DNA from: Pseudeuparius sepicola
Taxonomy: Eukaryota; Arthropoda; Insecta; Coleoptera; Anthribidae
Assembly: GCA_963920635.1 (NCBI GenBank)
Contig: OY987298.1
Coordinates: forward strand, 117,294,035-117,358,034
Length of the DNA: 64,000 bases
Reading direction: 5' to 3'
The notes under the pieces are model-generated. The model was given only the letters and a program-made list of their open reading frames with translations, searched no databases and was not told the DNA's origin. Position numbers and translations under genes: made by a program. Of the stretch, positions 22,313 to 34,500 are shown piece after piece; position 1 is the stretch's first letter; every line of letters starts with the position of its first letter.

Positions 22313-22400
22313 AACAAGGCACGGAAGTTCAACTTTTTATAATGTGGAATTTAGTTGCTCATGCCTATAAAGCCGAGGCAAACAAACCACATCAGCCCTA
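22313..22400 (+). repeat. dispersed repeat, inverted partner at 26.84 kb
   Basis: CAAGGCACGGAAGTTCAACT followed by TTTTTATAATGTGGAATTTAG recurs in opposite orientation at about 26840-26940. The two copies differ by point changes and small indels. They may be the ends of one old ~4.6-kb unit or two independent insertions. Confidence 0.5.
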
Positions 22401-23013
22401 AAAAGAACTTCAGTGTCGGGGGACATATTAATTTTTTTAAATCGGGAAACAGGAGTTTTATTAGGCAAAATAATTTAAAGAGGGTTACCCATCCATGAGC
22501 CGACCGAGCGCGCCGTTGCTTCACCTCTCTATATCACTCTACCTAAATCGAGCACGATGCGGTATGGCGTAACTGACTTGCAGGAGTCCTCTGGAAACTC
22601 TTTTGAAGTCTACATAGAAAATATTATTGGTGTTCAAACCGACCAAAATACTTACACTTACTGAAAGATTGCGTTGTTATAGGTAACAATTCCGCAATGA
22701 GGCTGAAAAGTTAAATGATGATTTATTGACCGGGTTTTGAATATATCTGGCCACGTTTAACGAGCGACGGGCCCATCTAACGTTTGGTTCTCACATATAC
22801 AAAGTCAAGGCCAACTGAAAAATCATACAATAAGATACTTCAGTGCGGATGTTTGAGTTTTTAAAGGCGATTTTAAGACTTTTTAGTGCCGATTTAAAAA
22901 AACTTTTTATAAGAAAGATGTAGAGTTTTTTCTGAACCGCCACAATCTGCTATTAGAAGAAGCAAAGAAGCATAGAGAAGTTAGGAAAAATATAAAGTAA
23001 CGTGTTTTTATAG

Positions 23014-23972
23014 AAACACCCTGTATATTTTTGGATTTTTGATATCTAAGTGTTTTCCAGAGTCCTAGGATATAAATGCGTCATACATTTCCTTAATGGA
23101 AATAGATCATTTTAAAGGCTGGTCCACACGCAACGATGTATCGTACGATTTGCATGCGCAAGTAAATCGTTACAGATAAATCGTTGCGTGTGGACAGCAT
23201 ATTTGCACACAATTTAGAACTGTGCAAAGTTGGACATCGGAGTTGAAAGTCTGAGCCCAAAAGCATAGATTTGGGAGATTTGCGCATGCAAATCGTAACG
23301 TGTGTACGCTTGTCCGAGATTTGTACAGTTTTTAGTTGCGACGGTAGCTGACTCCTACCTATTTTTAGTCCGGAAATTATTAAATTAATTTAAACTAAAA
23401 CAATAACTGATTTATTTGATTTATTTTAAATTTGTTAAAAAGTATGACGACTGTCGACCATTTCGCATAATTTTATAATAGAATTCAATGGTAAAAAGAC
23501 TTCGTTCCAACAAACCATGCTTTAGACCATCTAGTTCTATTTAAACGTTTCCTGATTTCCCTCTTCCTCCATGATTATTGTATCCTCTTCCTCCATGATT
23601 ATTGATCAAGCGAAAATTGCAGCTTTACTACGATAAGTTGTTATAATGTGGACGCACTGAATTTGAAACGATTTATCTGTAACGATTTACTTGCGCATGC
23701 AAATCGTACGATACATCGCTGCGTGTGGACTGACCTTTAGACTATTTGTTGTTTGTTATTATGTTCGTTCTTGTAAGAAATGAGATCCCACACAAGATAA
23801 GCTCGATTATAGTAGGTTAGCATATCAATAATTTGTTCTTCCACTGCAATCCTGATTTTAAAACTTCTAAATTATAAAGTGTTGATCCATTTCCATTACA
23901 GGAATCGTGTAACATATTTATATCGTTGGAATCACGTAGATTTCATAACTCCAAAAATATACAGGGTGTTTC
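23014..23972. mobile_element. decayed TA-type element interrupted by a MITE
   Basis: GAAACACCCTGTATATTTTT at 23014 and its mirror image ending AATATACAGGGTGTTTC at about 23967 form an inverted pair, with further similarity just outside them. A complete younger element (23115-23737) lies between. Whether the outer pair are the ends of one element or two separate termini is not clear. Confidence 0.4.
23115..23737. mobile_element. MITE with long palindromic termini, TA target (623 bp)
   Basis: The left terminus AAGGCTGGTCCACACGCAAC leads into a string (GTATCGTACGATTTGCATGC, then AAATCGTTACAGATAAATC) mirrored near 23670-23737. TA lies at both edges (23113-23114 and 23738-23739). The core has a short tandem repeat (CCTCTTCCTCCATGATTATT, twice near 23560-23605). 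The terminus resembles that of the MITE at 49099-49530. Confidence 0.75.
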
Positions 23973-24289
23973 TATATAAAAACGTAAGTTTATCATTTTC
24001 CATAACCTTGCGATGATCTTTTGTTCTTCTAAGATTCTAGGGCTGGTCCAAAATATACATTAATTATTGGAAAAGTTAAAATCCAGTTATTTTGCGAAAA
24101 GTGACGGATAATATTAAACCACTTACTTTTGTATTAATAATTAGCACTAATCGAGGTGTCATATAGGGTGTATATTGATAGAGGGCCACTGGGAAATATC
24201 TCGACAAATATGCATTATTCGGAGAACTTTAATCGAAAATTTTTTTTGTAACTGTTTAGAGTTATTTGATAAAGTAGGCTTAAAGCTCG

Positions 24290-24890
24290 GTTTACAGCAA
24301 TTACATTTTTGCCCACAAGTTTAATTAAGAATTTTTTTTACTATTTCGGAAAGTAAGGCCATGGTTCTGGAATTATACACAAAGCTAACCCATAAAAAAG
24401 CCATTTTTTCTTTCAAATAAATTTTTCTGGAAAATGCATACTTCTCGAGATTTTTCGAGTGGTCCTACATTAATAGACATATAATATATATTATATTATC
24501 ATAAATAGGGTTTTATAATACTAGCTATTTATTAGTATACTCTGAAAATTTCATTGGGTACATGGTACATGTAGGGATGGATGACTCCGAGTACGACTCA
24601 ATCGAAAAAAATGTAATTTTTGTTCAAATGTGTCAAATGTTGAGATTTCTTGCACGGAACCTATCATCGAAAGGAGGACATTTACACGGCGTGTTGTGTG
24701 ATTGGTCCGTGAGCGTGCATAAAAGTACTTTTGCATTTTTCGGAGAATTTTATTTGAAAAAAAAAAAAAAACTTTTATGAGCTAGCTTTGTGTAAAAACA
24801 CATTTTAGATCCATGGCCTACTTTGCGAGATATTTTTAAAAAACCCGAAAATTGCCGAAATTTATTCGGCTTGTAAGCAAAATTAGTTTT
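24290..24890. mobile_element. diverged foldback element
   Basis: The arms at about 24290-24435 and 24738-24890 are inverse to each other, with blocks GTAAGGCCATGG / CCATGGCCTACT, ACACAAAGCTA / TAGCTTTGTGT and TTCAAATAAA / TTTATTTGAA. Divergence is about 25-30 percent, so the element is old. Ends are not resolved. The 72-aa plus ORF in the loop has no motif. Confidence 0.55.
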
Positions 24891-24899
24891 AGTCCTATA

Positions 24900-27560
24900 A
24901 AGATTCTGATTCTGATTAAAAACTAAGTATAGTTATTTTTTCAGTGGCAAAGTGCTTGGAGGAAGACTGAAGGTACGAATACTGGGTGGACAGTCCCATA
25001 TACTCTACGCCACTGTATTTAACATACGTTTAAATTTTTCAATCCGAGGTTTCGTTATATAATATAATATACTAGACCAAGACTAAATTTTGCATGGCCT
25101 GTGTTTTGATTTTCTAAAGCGACATATTATTACTCTTCAAAATAAAAATTGCGCGGAATTCTCCTGCAAATTGTAGGAAAGCCAATAAAATCGACAGGAA
25201 GTACGCAACGAAGCAAGCTAATTATTATTATCGGTTATGTCTTCGTGTCTCATAGCAGACCTGTAGTGTATCTACCTATACCTATACCGGTATAATCTGG
25301 TTTCCGGTTTTCGATTTACGCAACGCACCGTGCAGTGTGCGTTCAGAAGCGTCAACAACGCTCATTTAAGATCTCATTATAACGCTGTGTCCGAGAATCT
25401 GTCATTTGACGCCCCGTGATCTATGACAACCTACTTATGAAATGATTTCAACATCTTGATGCAGTTCGCAAGGGAAAAATTTATGTTGAAAGGTGGCATT
25501 ATCACAAATATTCCATGCTATCATCATGCACTCTGTACTTATGTAGACGCTACCTAGGTAGAGCCGAGGCACACGGGATAGAAAGCCTGCAGCCATCCCC
25601 TCCCCTCCGCTACAAGGTCACACGCCATTATTCTACCATTTTGAAGAAATATTCAAAATGATAGAATAATGGCGCAAAAGCTGAGAAAAAACTAAAGAAA
25701 TTAGCAAGTAAGTGATATTTCTTATTTTCATTCATTATATTATATTTATTTCTACGGACTTAATCGCTAAAGCGAGTGTTTTTTTATTTTCATTTAGCTT
25801 ATTACGTTTGGTTCATTATCATTAATCAAAAGGTAAATGTTCATAATGTTGATTGTTGCACGAGGTTTTATGCAGTTTTCATTTCCTTAAAATTTTATTA
25901 CTATCTCACTAGAAGATAAACCACCATTATCTTTGTAATCTGCTGTAATCTGCTCTATAAAATGAGAGATAGAGAAGCGATAATGAGTGCTACCACCTTT
26001 AATAATTGTTGAATTTCATTGAGTTTATTATGTTACTAAGAACTTAATTGTTTACATCGGTGTGAAAACAGCCACACTTTTCTCAGCGACACTTTTGATT
26101 TGGCAACGTCGCAACTCGGACACTGATTATTTTTAAAAAGCGACGGTCTTGAATCGAGTGGCCGAAAACATAATGTCTTAACAGAGAACGAGGAAGGGGA
26201 AAATATAAACTCGACGGCGGCGCCTTTGATCTTTGGCAGCCGGTGGTCGCCATGTTGTCTGTTTAGAAAACAGGGCCGTATTTAGAATTTAGTGAAGGGA
26301 CAGTGTAGGTCTGTACTCAGATATTTTAAATCATTCATTTATAAACACAAAACAAATCATACATACTGAAATGATTGGAACAGGCAAAAATGTTAATTGG
26401 ATTTTGAAGGAATATTTTTAATTTAAGGTAGTTAGATAACTGAAATATTTAGTAGGTATGGAAAGGCGATTTTTCTTGTCTTATTTAAATTTAATATTTT
26501 ATTGATCTTAAAATTTGATGACTGCCCGAGCAATATTTTTTAAGCAATCATTTTGTAGAATACAAATGAAAAACAAAACATAGGTATTGTTATATGTATT
26601 AGAATATTGTCTTGATCGGATTAATTAAATATACCTACCCAGTTCTAAAACAGTTTCGTTTTTGTCTCCTTCATTAAAATCAGTACCTAGGTACCTACGA
26701 CTATGCGAAAAAACTTGGACATTTGTATGCGAATAGATATACTTAGTAAAAAAATATTTTTTTCTTGAAATCGGCAATAAAATGTCCCAAAATCGTCATT
26801 AAAAGCACAGAAATCGTACAATAATGTAGCCCATTATGGTTTATTTGCCTCGGCCAGAGGCCTCAGCAACTAAATTCCACATGAGTCATAAAAAGTTGAA
26901 CTTCAGTGCCTTGGTACATAAATAACTATTTTCCATAAAATAAACTTTATTGATGTTTCCATATAATAAGCTTATTTTTGTTTGTACATTTTCAATTTCT
27001 GTCTATAATTTTTAATGCTGTTACGTACTACGTACTAGGTATATTACAGGCGTGTTTGTCGTTATAATGTACTTTAGAAGGGTGCCTAACTTCTCGATAA
27101 AAAAAAACTAAGCGCAATTAGTATTCATAGGGACATAGGTATGAACACACGTAAACGGAGTAAACCCACACTGGTAACAATAACGTATGGCCTGTTTCCT
27201 GTTTATGCAGACTTAATTTAAGGACAGGATTTATGATTTAATTTAACCCTTATTATGTATTCTATTTATCCACATTTGCTTCATGTAAAATTTAGCCCAA
27301 AAAACATATTTTTGATTTGAAAGGTTTTTTTGTTGTTTATTTACCAATGACTTAAGATATTAACTTATTCTTAAGTGAAATCGCGTGAACACCATGCATT
27401 TTCAGTGTTTTAACTTACGATTTTTAAATTAAATCCTTAAATTAAGTCTGCCTTTAGATACTTAGGTGGAAGGTTATGATAATACAGTAAATTGCACCTG
27501 AATAGCAACTAATTCCCAGAGATTTCACAATTAATTATCTACCAATGCTCTTTTGGAAAG
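24900..27560. other. mostly unique non-coding DNA
   Basis: No confirmed gene. A mildly GC-rich patch at 26090-26290 contains the minus-strand string AACATGGCGACC, which resembles a YY1-type ATGGCG promoter motif. Its short minus-strand reading frame is not recognised. The partner of the 22.3-kb repeat lies at about 26840-26940, and a small perfect-looking hairpin at 25623-25674 is listed separately. Confidence 0.35.
25623..25674. repeat. 52-nt near-perfect hairpin
   Basis: CGCCATTATTCTACCATTTT, GAA and a 6-base loop (GAAATA) are followed by TTC and AAAATGATAGAATAATGGCG. Over 23 bases per arm there is one mismatch, which becomes a G-U pair in RNA. No repeat copy was noticed elsewhere in the window. 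Confidence 0.6.
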
Positions 27561-27569
27561 GAGAAGAAC

Positions 27570-28333
27570 GATAATCTGCAGTTGTAACTTTTGTTCACGC
27601 ACGCAGCCTTTCGCTGCGCACACAACGCCCCCGCTCTTGTCTTACTCATGATCATAAGACAAAACACTGAACAAAACAACACGCCCGCAATAAAGAAAAC
27701 TTCAAATTAACGCCGCCACTGAAGATCTGTTCGCTCGGAACACTATAATGAAAGTGACGCCTCTGTCTAAACTAAAAACATGGCTGATATAGGCTGCGCC
27801 GCCCAGATGCGCAGGCTAGCTCCGCCCCCTTGAGTTTAAATTCTCCCCTTCCTTTTTCTCTGGTCTTAAATATACCGTATAAACAGCAGGGGAAGAGGTC
27901 AGCGGGCGCGAGGCGTGGGAAGGAGGGGAGGCTGTCCTCTAGCCAATAAGACGTACGGAGTCAGCGCACGGCGCGGCGGGCAAGCGGATGATCTCGCCCA
28001 CTGCTCGCGCCGCGTCACCCCTCACCCCCACCGTCTCTCTCCCTACTTCCCCCTCCTACATTGAATAGTAGTAGTACCAAAGTCTAGAGAATACCAGGGG
28101 TATGCAACTGGGTCCGGCGCATTGGCAACACAGGTCGGCCATTACGTCGGGTTGTGAAGGCCGAAGGGTATGATCGAAGGTAGCAAAAAGTGAGCTATAT
28201 TCGCTCTGAACGCGACCCTATGTTAAACGGGTTGCCTATACATTACGCGTTGGAGGGTTGGACCAATAGAATCGCCGGATCAGACGCCTTGGCGATCGAT
28301 GAATTTGCAAATTTTGAAGTTAATATATCAACA
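27570..28333 (+). promoter_or_regulatory. CpG-rich promoter-like region
   Basis: From about 27600 the sequence becomes rich in G, C and CpG, strongest at 27890-28040 (GCGCACGGCGCGGCGGGCAA). Near 28260 there is a CCAAT motif (GGACCAATAG), and a candidate first coding exon follows. The direction is inferred from that exon. A promoter on the minus strand or a bidirectional one is equally compatible. Confidence 0.4.
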
Positions 28334-28345
28334 ATGTCGAACAAG
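28334..28345 (+). CDS. possible first coding exon of an unidentified gene
   Basis: ATG TCG AAC AAG is followed immediately by GTAAGT, a near-ideal splice donor, and preceded by CAACA, a good translation-start context for insects. The same frame is open upstream to about 28190 with another ATG near 28219, so the start is not certain. No following exon was found in the window. The first acceptor-like site (about 28785) runs into a stop within a few codons in the required frame. Call rests only on the ATG-donor pairing next to a CpG-rich region. Confidence 0.3.
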
Positions 28346-29357
28346 GTAAGTCAAATATGTTATTATTTATTAATGCCATAACTCATAACAGTTCTTCCCG
28401 AATTATTATCAATGTGTTATTCGAGGAATATTCCGAATATGAATAGGCAGTGTGAAAAGTATGGTTAGGGGGCTATTTTTAGAGACACTGTTACAAGTTA
28501 TATTTATTCCCTTTATTCCTGATGTTTCTTCTTGTCATGTTATTACCACTAGATTAATAACAATAGTCAGTAAAAGCATAGTCGAACCAGTTTCGTTCGA
28601 CTGCTAAAATGACTCGTACTGAAAGCCCCGTCTACTTAGTAGTCGTTGTTTTTCAGCAGTTATTATTTTCTGTGTTTAGTGTGTTTTAATGTGTTTTTTA
28701 TTGTTTAACTCCAGTAGTAGTTTTCTGTTTGATTTAAAGATAGGTGGTACCGATAGTAAAAAATAACACCTTTTTATTATTTTAGATACAATGTTGAAAC
28801 GGAGAATGGAGGCAACTTAATTTGAGAATAGAAGACGCAGCAGGTGGCGTGTCCCCGAAGAATCTCAGACATGGCCGGAGTTACTTCAACATCATCCACA
28901 ATAGGTCAAATTGCTTTATTCATTAATAAATAATGTGTGAGATTAACTATTTTTAAGTATATCAGGGAGAAAAAAGGTATGAAGCGAATTAGTGAGGGAC
29001 ATACTAAAAAACTCAAGAAGTTTAAAAATTCCTAACTGTCTTTATTATTTCCTATCTAACATATTTGCTTCCCTTACTTGTAGCTATTGCGATCTGCTGA
29101 TAAGGAACTCACTAATCGATTTTATCTTTATTACATGTTTCCGGATTGCCGAACCAAGTTCGGTAGACTGGGAATATTAACAATGACCAAGACTGTTTAT
29201 CTGTGATTTATCCGGACTGAAAGATGACCAAGGACCTGTGATATGTATTTTCTAAATAGGAGTTAATTTTTATTTTATTTCTATTCATTAAGTTTTTGTA
29301 TATGGTTTTATTGGTGGTGGTGACAAAAATAATCCTAAATAATAGTATATTACAATA
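28346..29357. other. non-coding stretch, possibly intron
   Basis: If the preceding exon is real, this is its intron. An acceptor-like TTATTATTTTAG occurs near 28785, but the sequence after it stops quickly in the needed frame. No other feature is recognised. Confidence 0.3.
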
Positions 29358-29410
29358 CTCCTAGATTGGAGTATTGTGAGGGCGAGAATTATTATTATTA
29401 TACCTGCCTG
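29358..29410 (+). repeat. truncated SINE-like copy
   Basis: Only the 3-prime end is present: CTCCTAGATTGGAGTATTGT, then GAGGGCGAGAATTATTATTA. The same tail is seen in the copies at 3.15, 18.35 and 30.4 kb. Confidence 0.55.
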
Positions 29411-29444
29411 CTGATATGTTTCTTTGGTTTTTGTTTTAAATATA

Positions 29445-30476
29445 CAGTGTGTCCCACTTAAGGACTGACCACCCGTGTAAAATTTTTATTTATAGCTCGA
29501 TTTTCAGAAACTTTTTTTTGTTGGATAGAGCTTCAAAAATAGCATTAAATGCATATTTCATGTGACTCGTGCGTTAAGTTCATGGCTCACTGAGACGGTG
29601 TTTTAGTGCTGAAATTTCGAGAAGTACTATTAGGGATTTTTTTAGAGGAAAATTAATACCGGATTCTTATTCAGCGTTGTTCGAAACCCAAACGTACCAA
29701 TTTACATTACCTTCGCTCTACAGGGTGCTTCAAAAATTTTAATGCCCCACTTAAGGACTGACCAACCCTGTAAATTTTTATTTATAGTTCGATTTTCATA
29801 AACTTTTTTTTGTTGGATAGAGCTTCAAAAATGGCATTAACTGCATAATTCGGGTGCCTCGTGCGTTAAATTCATGGCCCACCGAGACGGTGTTTTAGTG
29901 CTGAAATTTCGAGAAGTATTATTAGGGATTTTCTTAGAGGAAATTTGATGCCGGATTCTTATTTAGCGTTGTTCGAAACCCATACTTACCAATTTGCATT
30001 ACCATATCTTTACAGGGTGTTTCAAAATTTTTAGTGCCCCACTTAAGGACTGACCACCGATGAGCTGACCACCCCTGTACAATTTTTATTTAAAGCTCGA
30101 TTTTCATAAACTTTTTTTGTTGGATAGAGCTTTAATAATGGCATTAAATGCATAACTCAGGTGCCTCGTGCAATAAATTTATGGCCCACTGAGACTGTGT
30201 TTTAGTGCTGAAATTTCGAGAAGTACTATTAGGGATTTTTTACAGGAAAATTAATGCCGGATTCTTATTAAACGTTGTTGGAAACCCAAACATACCAATT
30301 TGTATTACAAAATGGAGGACTAATTGAAATGACTGAAATTTGAGTTTATGTTATGTTGTGTTGTTTGTTCATATAAATGGCAACGAAGACAAAATAATAG
30401 TAATTGCCCCCCTCCCCCGCACAAGCATGTGGTTGCTTCTGGGGTACTCCTAGTTTGGAGTATTGTGAGCATGAGA

Positions 30477-30507
<31 letters not shown>

Positions 30508-31571
30508 TTGTCGATGTTAATAATTGAAAAATAATAATTTTGTTTTCTAATAAATTTTTAAAAGAATATGAGTTCCTCATGAATATTTTAGTGTAAAACA
30601 TTACCAGAAATTAAGAAAATTAATTACAAATTGTTACGTTTTTGTTTCGAACATCTCACTGCGTATAAGAATCAGGCTTTACTTTTCCTTTTAATTTTTT
30701 TTGGAACACCCTGTAGAGCTACGGTAATGCAAATTGGTACGTTTCGGTTTCCAACAACGCCAAATAAGTATCCAGCATTAATTTTCCTGTAAAAGATCCC
30801 TAATAGTACTTCTCGAAATTTCAGCATTAAAACACCGTCTCACAATGGGCCACGAATTTAACGCACGAGGCACCTGACTTATGCATTTAATGCAATTTTT
30901 GAAGCTCTATCCAACAAAAAAAGAAGTTTATGAAAATCGAGCTAAAAATAAAAATTTTACAGGGATCAGTCCTTAAGTGGAGCACTAAAAATTTTGAAAC
31001 GCCCTGTAGAGCTACGGTAATGCAAATTGGTACGTTTGGGTTTCGAAAAACGCTGAATAAGACTCCGGTATTAATTTTCCTTTAAAAAATCCCTAATAGT
31101 ACTTCTCGAAATTTCAGCATTAAAACACAGTCTCAGTGGGCCATGAACTTAACGCACGAGGCACCTGAATTATGTATTTAATGCCATTTGTTAAGCTCTA
31201 ACCAGCAAAAAAAAGTTTATGAAAATCGACCTATAAATAAAAATTTTACAGGGGTGATTAGTCCTAAGTGGGGCACTAAAAATTTTGAAACACCTTGTAG
31301 AGCTACGGTAATGCAAATTGGTGTTTGGGTTTCGAACAACGCCGAAAGGGAATCCGGTATTAATTTTCCTCTAAAAAAATGCCTAATAGTACTTCTCGAA
31401 ATTTCAGCACTAAAACACCGTCTCAGTGGGCCATGGAATTAACGCACGAGGCACCTGAATTATGCATTTAATGCCATTTGTGAAGCTCTATCCAACAAAA
31501 AAAAGTTTATCAAAATCGAGCTATAAATAGAAATTTTACAGGGGTGGTCAGTCCTTAAGTGGGACACACTG
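29445..31571. mobile_element. large foldback element with tandem-repeat arms (2,127 bp)
   Basis: The left end CAGTGTGTCCCACTTAAGGA and right end TCCTTAAGTGGGACACACTG are exact inverses over about 30 bases, with TA on both sides. Each arm is about three copies of a ~293-bp unit. In the left arm the units start near 29445, 29741 and 30035. In the right arm they run in reverse order, ending at 31571. The unit itself contains a CAGGGTG-type terminus (CTACAGGGTGTTTCAAA). The centre (about 30315-30700) includes a SINE-like tail with an ATT run. No transposase is present. Confidence 0.85.
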
Positions 31572-34500
31572 TATATAAAAAAAACGAAAATACTTTAATA
31601 TATCCCTATAGTCCTTTTAATTGTTTTATTTCTGAAAAGGAACACATAATGTGGCGGAATATATCACATTATGCGCTCTTTTTTTGAAATAAAGCAATAA
31701 TTAAAAGTAATTCTATATTCCAGTGCGAGATCCTAGTTCAAATTTCCCGCTTCTCCCCCTTTGCCCCTCCCCCCCCCCCCCGCAGAATTCCTTACAGAAA
31801 TTCCAACCAAGGTTCATCCAACCCGGTAAGGTGGCGCTGACCGTTCTGCCTCCTGTCCGCGGTGTTGCCAGGGAAAAGCATTGACGCCGCATTTCTTAAG
31901 AGGCTACGATACTTATGAAATCCGCCCAAAGTGCCCGACTCAATTCAGGACAAACGTCGCTCGATTAGATATGCCTATCCTTTTCCTTCCTCTAGTCCCC
32001 ACGACTCCCCACTCCAGCCTGCCCCTTCATAGTGCTACGATTGAGGGGCAGGCCGGCCGTGGGTACTACACTGAGAAAAATCTGTCACTTTGTAAAAAAA
32101 CCCTGTTTAATTCAATATGAGATATTATTCCTCAAACTCAAGCAGAAGCTTTTTTGTAACTAACAATAATCAATTCAATTACAATAGATATTGAATTCTA
32201 ATGAATAATTTAAATGTAATATTTTATTTCAATAAATAGCGTGTTCTGGAATTGATTCTATAATACTTCTTTTCTAAGCACATTCTTTTGTCAGAACAAC
32301 ATAACGTTTCATGGTGTTGAATTGAATAGGGATACATTTAACTGTTCATTATACTGAAATTACAACTATTGTCACTGAATTTTTGCTGGATTTGTAATAC
32401 TTAATTGTGGGTACTAATATCAATTATAGCCATTCACTTGCAGTGTTCATTATGACTACGAACGATATAGAGTGTAGGGTTGATTCAAAACCTTTAATTT
32501 GCGGTCACTGTGTGCACTCCTAAGTTAACCCCCAGTTAACCCTGAAAAAATCAGCTTGTTTTAAAGAATTTTTTTTTACCCTTATAAAGCACTTTAGATA
32601 GTGGTGATCTTTTACCTATATCTCGTGAAGTATTGAAGTTAAAAAAAAAACTTCATGAGGGAAAGTTGTAGAGAACGTAATAATGTATACATAAGAAGAA
32701 AAAAAATTGTACACATGAGAAGAAAAAAAATTGCAAAAAAATGTTTGCAAAACCACTCCTATTGCGGGGTTCGTAACACGACTTCGACGGTGATTTTTTG
32801 GGGTTATACTCAGGACGCTACCCACAACCAACCCTGAAAATATCTACCTGTTAAGAATCATTTTTTTTTCTATCTCTATAAAAAAATGACAATTTGCTTG
32901 GACTATGATTACTTACATTGATGAATATAAAAGTTGCAATTAAGTTATTTTGTTCATCCAATGAATTATAATGTTTTTTCAGTTGCTTCTGGGGTACTCT
33001 TATACAAATAAAATAAATTTAATTGTTTAAATAAAACATAAGATATTTTAAAACCGAGGTTATGCTTTCATTGTAGTATGCCAATTTTAGTATCGAAGTG
33101 ACAATACGTCTTCTTAACGGAAATTCAAACTATTTTAAACTTATTGGTTCATCTGCAATTACGTCAAAAGTATAGATTATATTGTTGGGACCACATGGAT
33201 TTGCTTGTATATTTAAAGTAGGTAATGGAAAAGTGACTATATACACGAACTCACTAAAATCACAACAGTCTTTTTTTCCTGTGTAGACGTGTAGATAATA
33301 TGAAATAATAACTCGTGCCGGCCGCCGCCGACGGCCGCCGGGGTCACACGAGTCTCGCCGATGCCGACGAAGAAGCGCGAATATATATTTAAAAAACGGC
33401 GGTGGCCTGTTTGCTTTATTGCAAAAATGATATTTTTCAGGGCGTTCACTTTTCGTTGGCAACACACTGCATAGCTTTTTGGCGTCGAAGCAATTTTACT
33501 ATTATTTTTCATATCAGCAAAGGTGCATGCTATGAAGGGTTCGTGTATAAAAAAAAACTTCTGTAATTGCTCAATTATAAAATCTAAATTAACGATTCGA
33601 TTACCGAATTCTTCTTGAACCACATTAGGGTCAGTTGAACATCTATTAATGTTTGATTGGATAATTGTTCTGCATAATAGTGTTGCTACGACTAAAAAAG
33701 TGCGTCTAAAGTCTACTTCTTCAAAATGTTTTATATAACTAGTAGGTATTCCATATTTACATTTGTGTAATAATAAATAAATCTAACTAAAAACTTTCTA
33801 CACTGTAAGAGTTAACTTTAGAGGGATTAGAGTGAATAGGCCATATTATATCACAACGGTTTCGTTAATCTATAAAATTACATCCTCAAGGACTAATTTA
33901 TAGAGTTACGAAACTGGTCTCCCTTTTTAAATAAAGTAATAGTTGTGAGATAATAGGAGCTATTAATTTCTAATCCCTTGTAAATGTTCCATTCAAAGCC
34001 CTGTTTTTCCCATAAAGTTTGTTTCCCAAACCCTATGCACCTGCAGTACTACTTATACCTAAATCCGAATAAGTGTGCAAAATGCAAAATATGTAGGTAC
34101 CCCTCTCTCAAATTCTGGAAACCATATTAGGTACCTACGGGAATAAAAGCACTCAAGCCCACAAATTACTCCTATTGGTTTCACTACATGTGACTGTTGT
34201 GACATCATTATCAAACATTATAGGTATTCTTGCCCTGACTGCCCCTTATTCTGACAAATCTGAATTATCGAACATCCTAGAAAATGTATTAAAATGTCAT
34301 AAATTCGACAGACTGGAACAATAAAATGTACTATTTTTATTTTGCCCGATTTTCAACTCCAATGACTTTCGAACAATCTTCTAACGAAGAAGTTTCTAAA
34401 ACTGACTGGATGTCAGAATTATTATCGTTCCCTCTGGAAAGTATATAAATTAGCTTTTATCATGCAGCGATTTACATAGGAATTCGTTTTCAAAAAATGC

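Noticed and set aside
28785..28900. Second exon of the possible gene starting at 28334
   Set aside because: In the phase required by ATGTCGAACAAG the sequence after the acceptor stops after three codons.
33237..33623. 128-aa minus-strand ORF found identically twice
   Set aside because: The identity only reflects the 6,250-bp DNA duplication. Only the first ~45 residues look protein-like, so a short fragment was reported instead of a gene.
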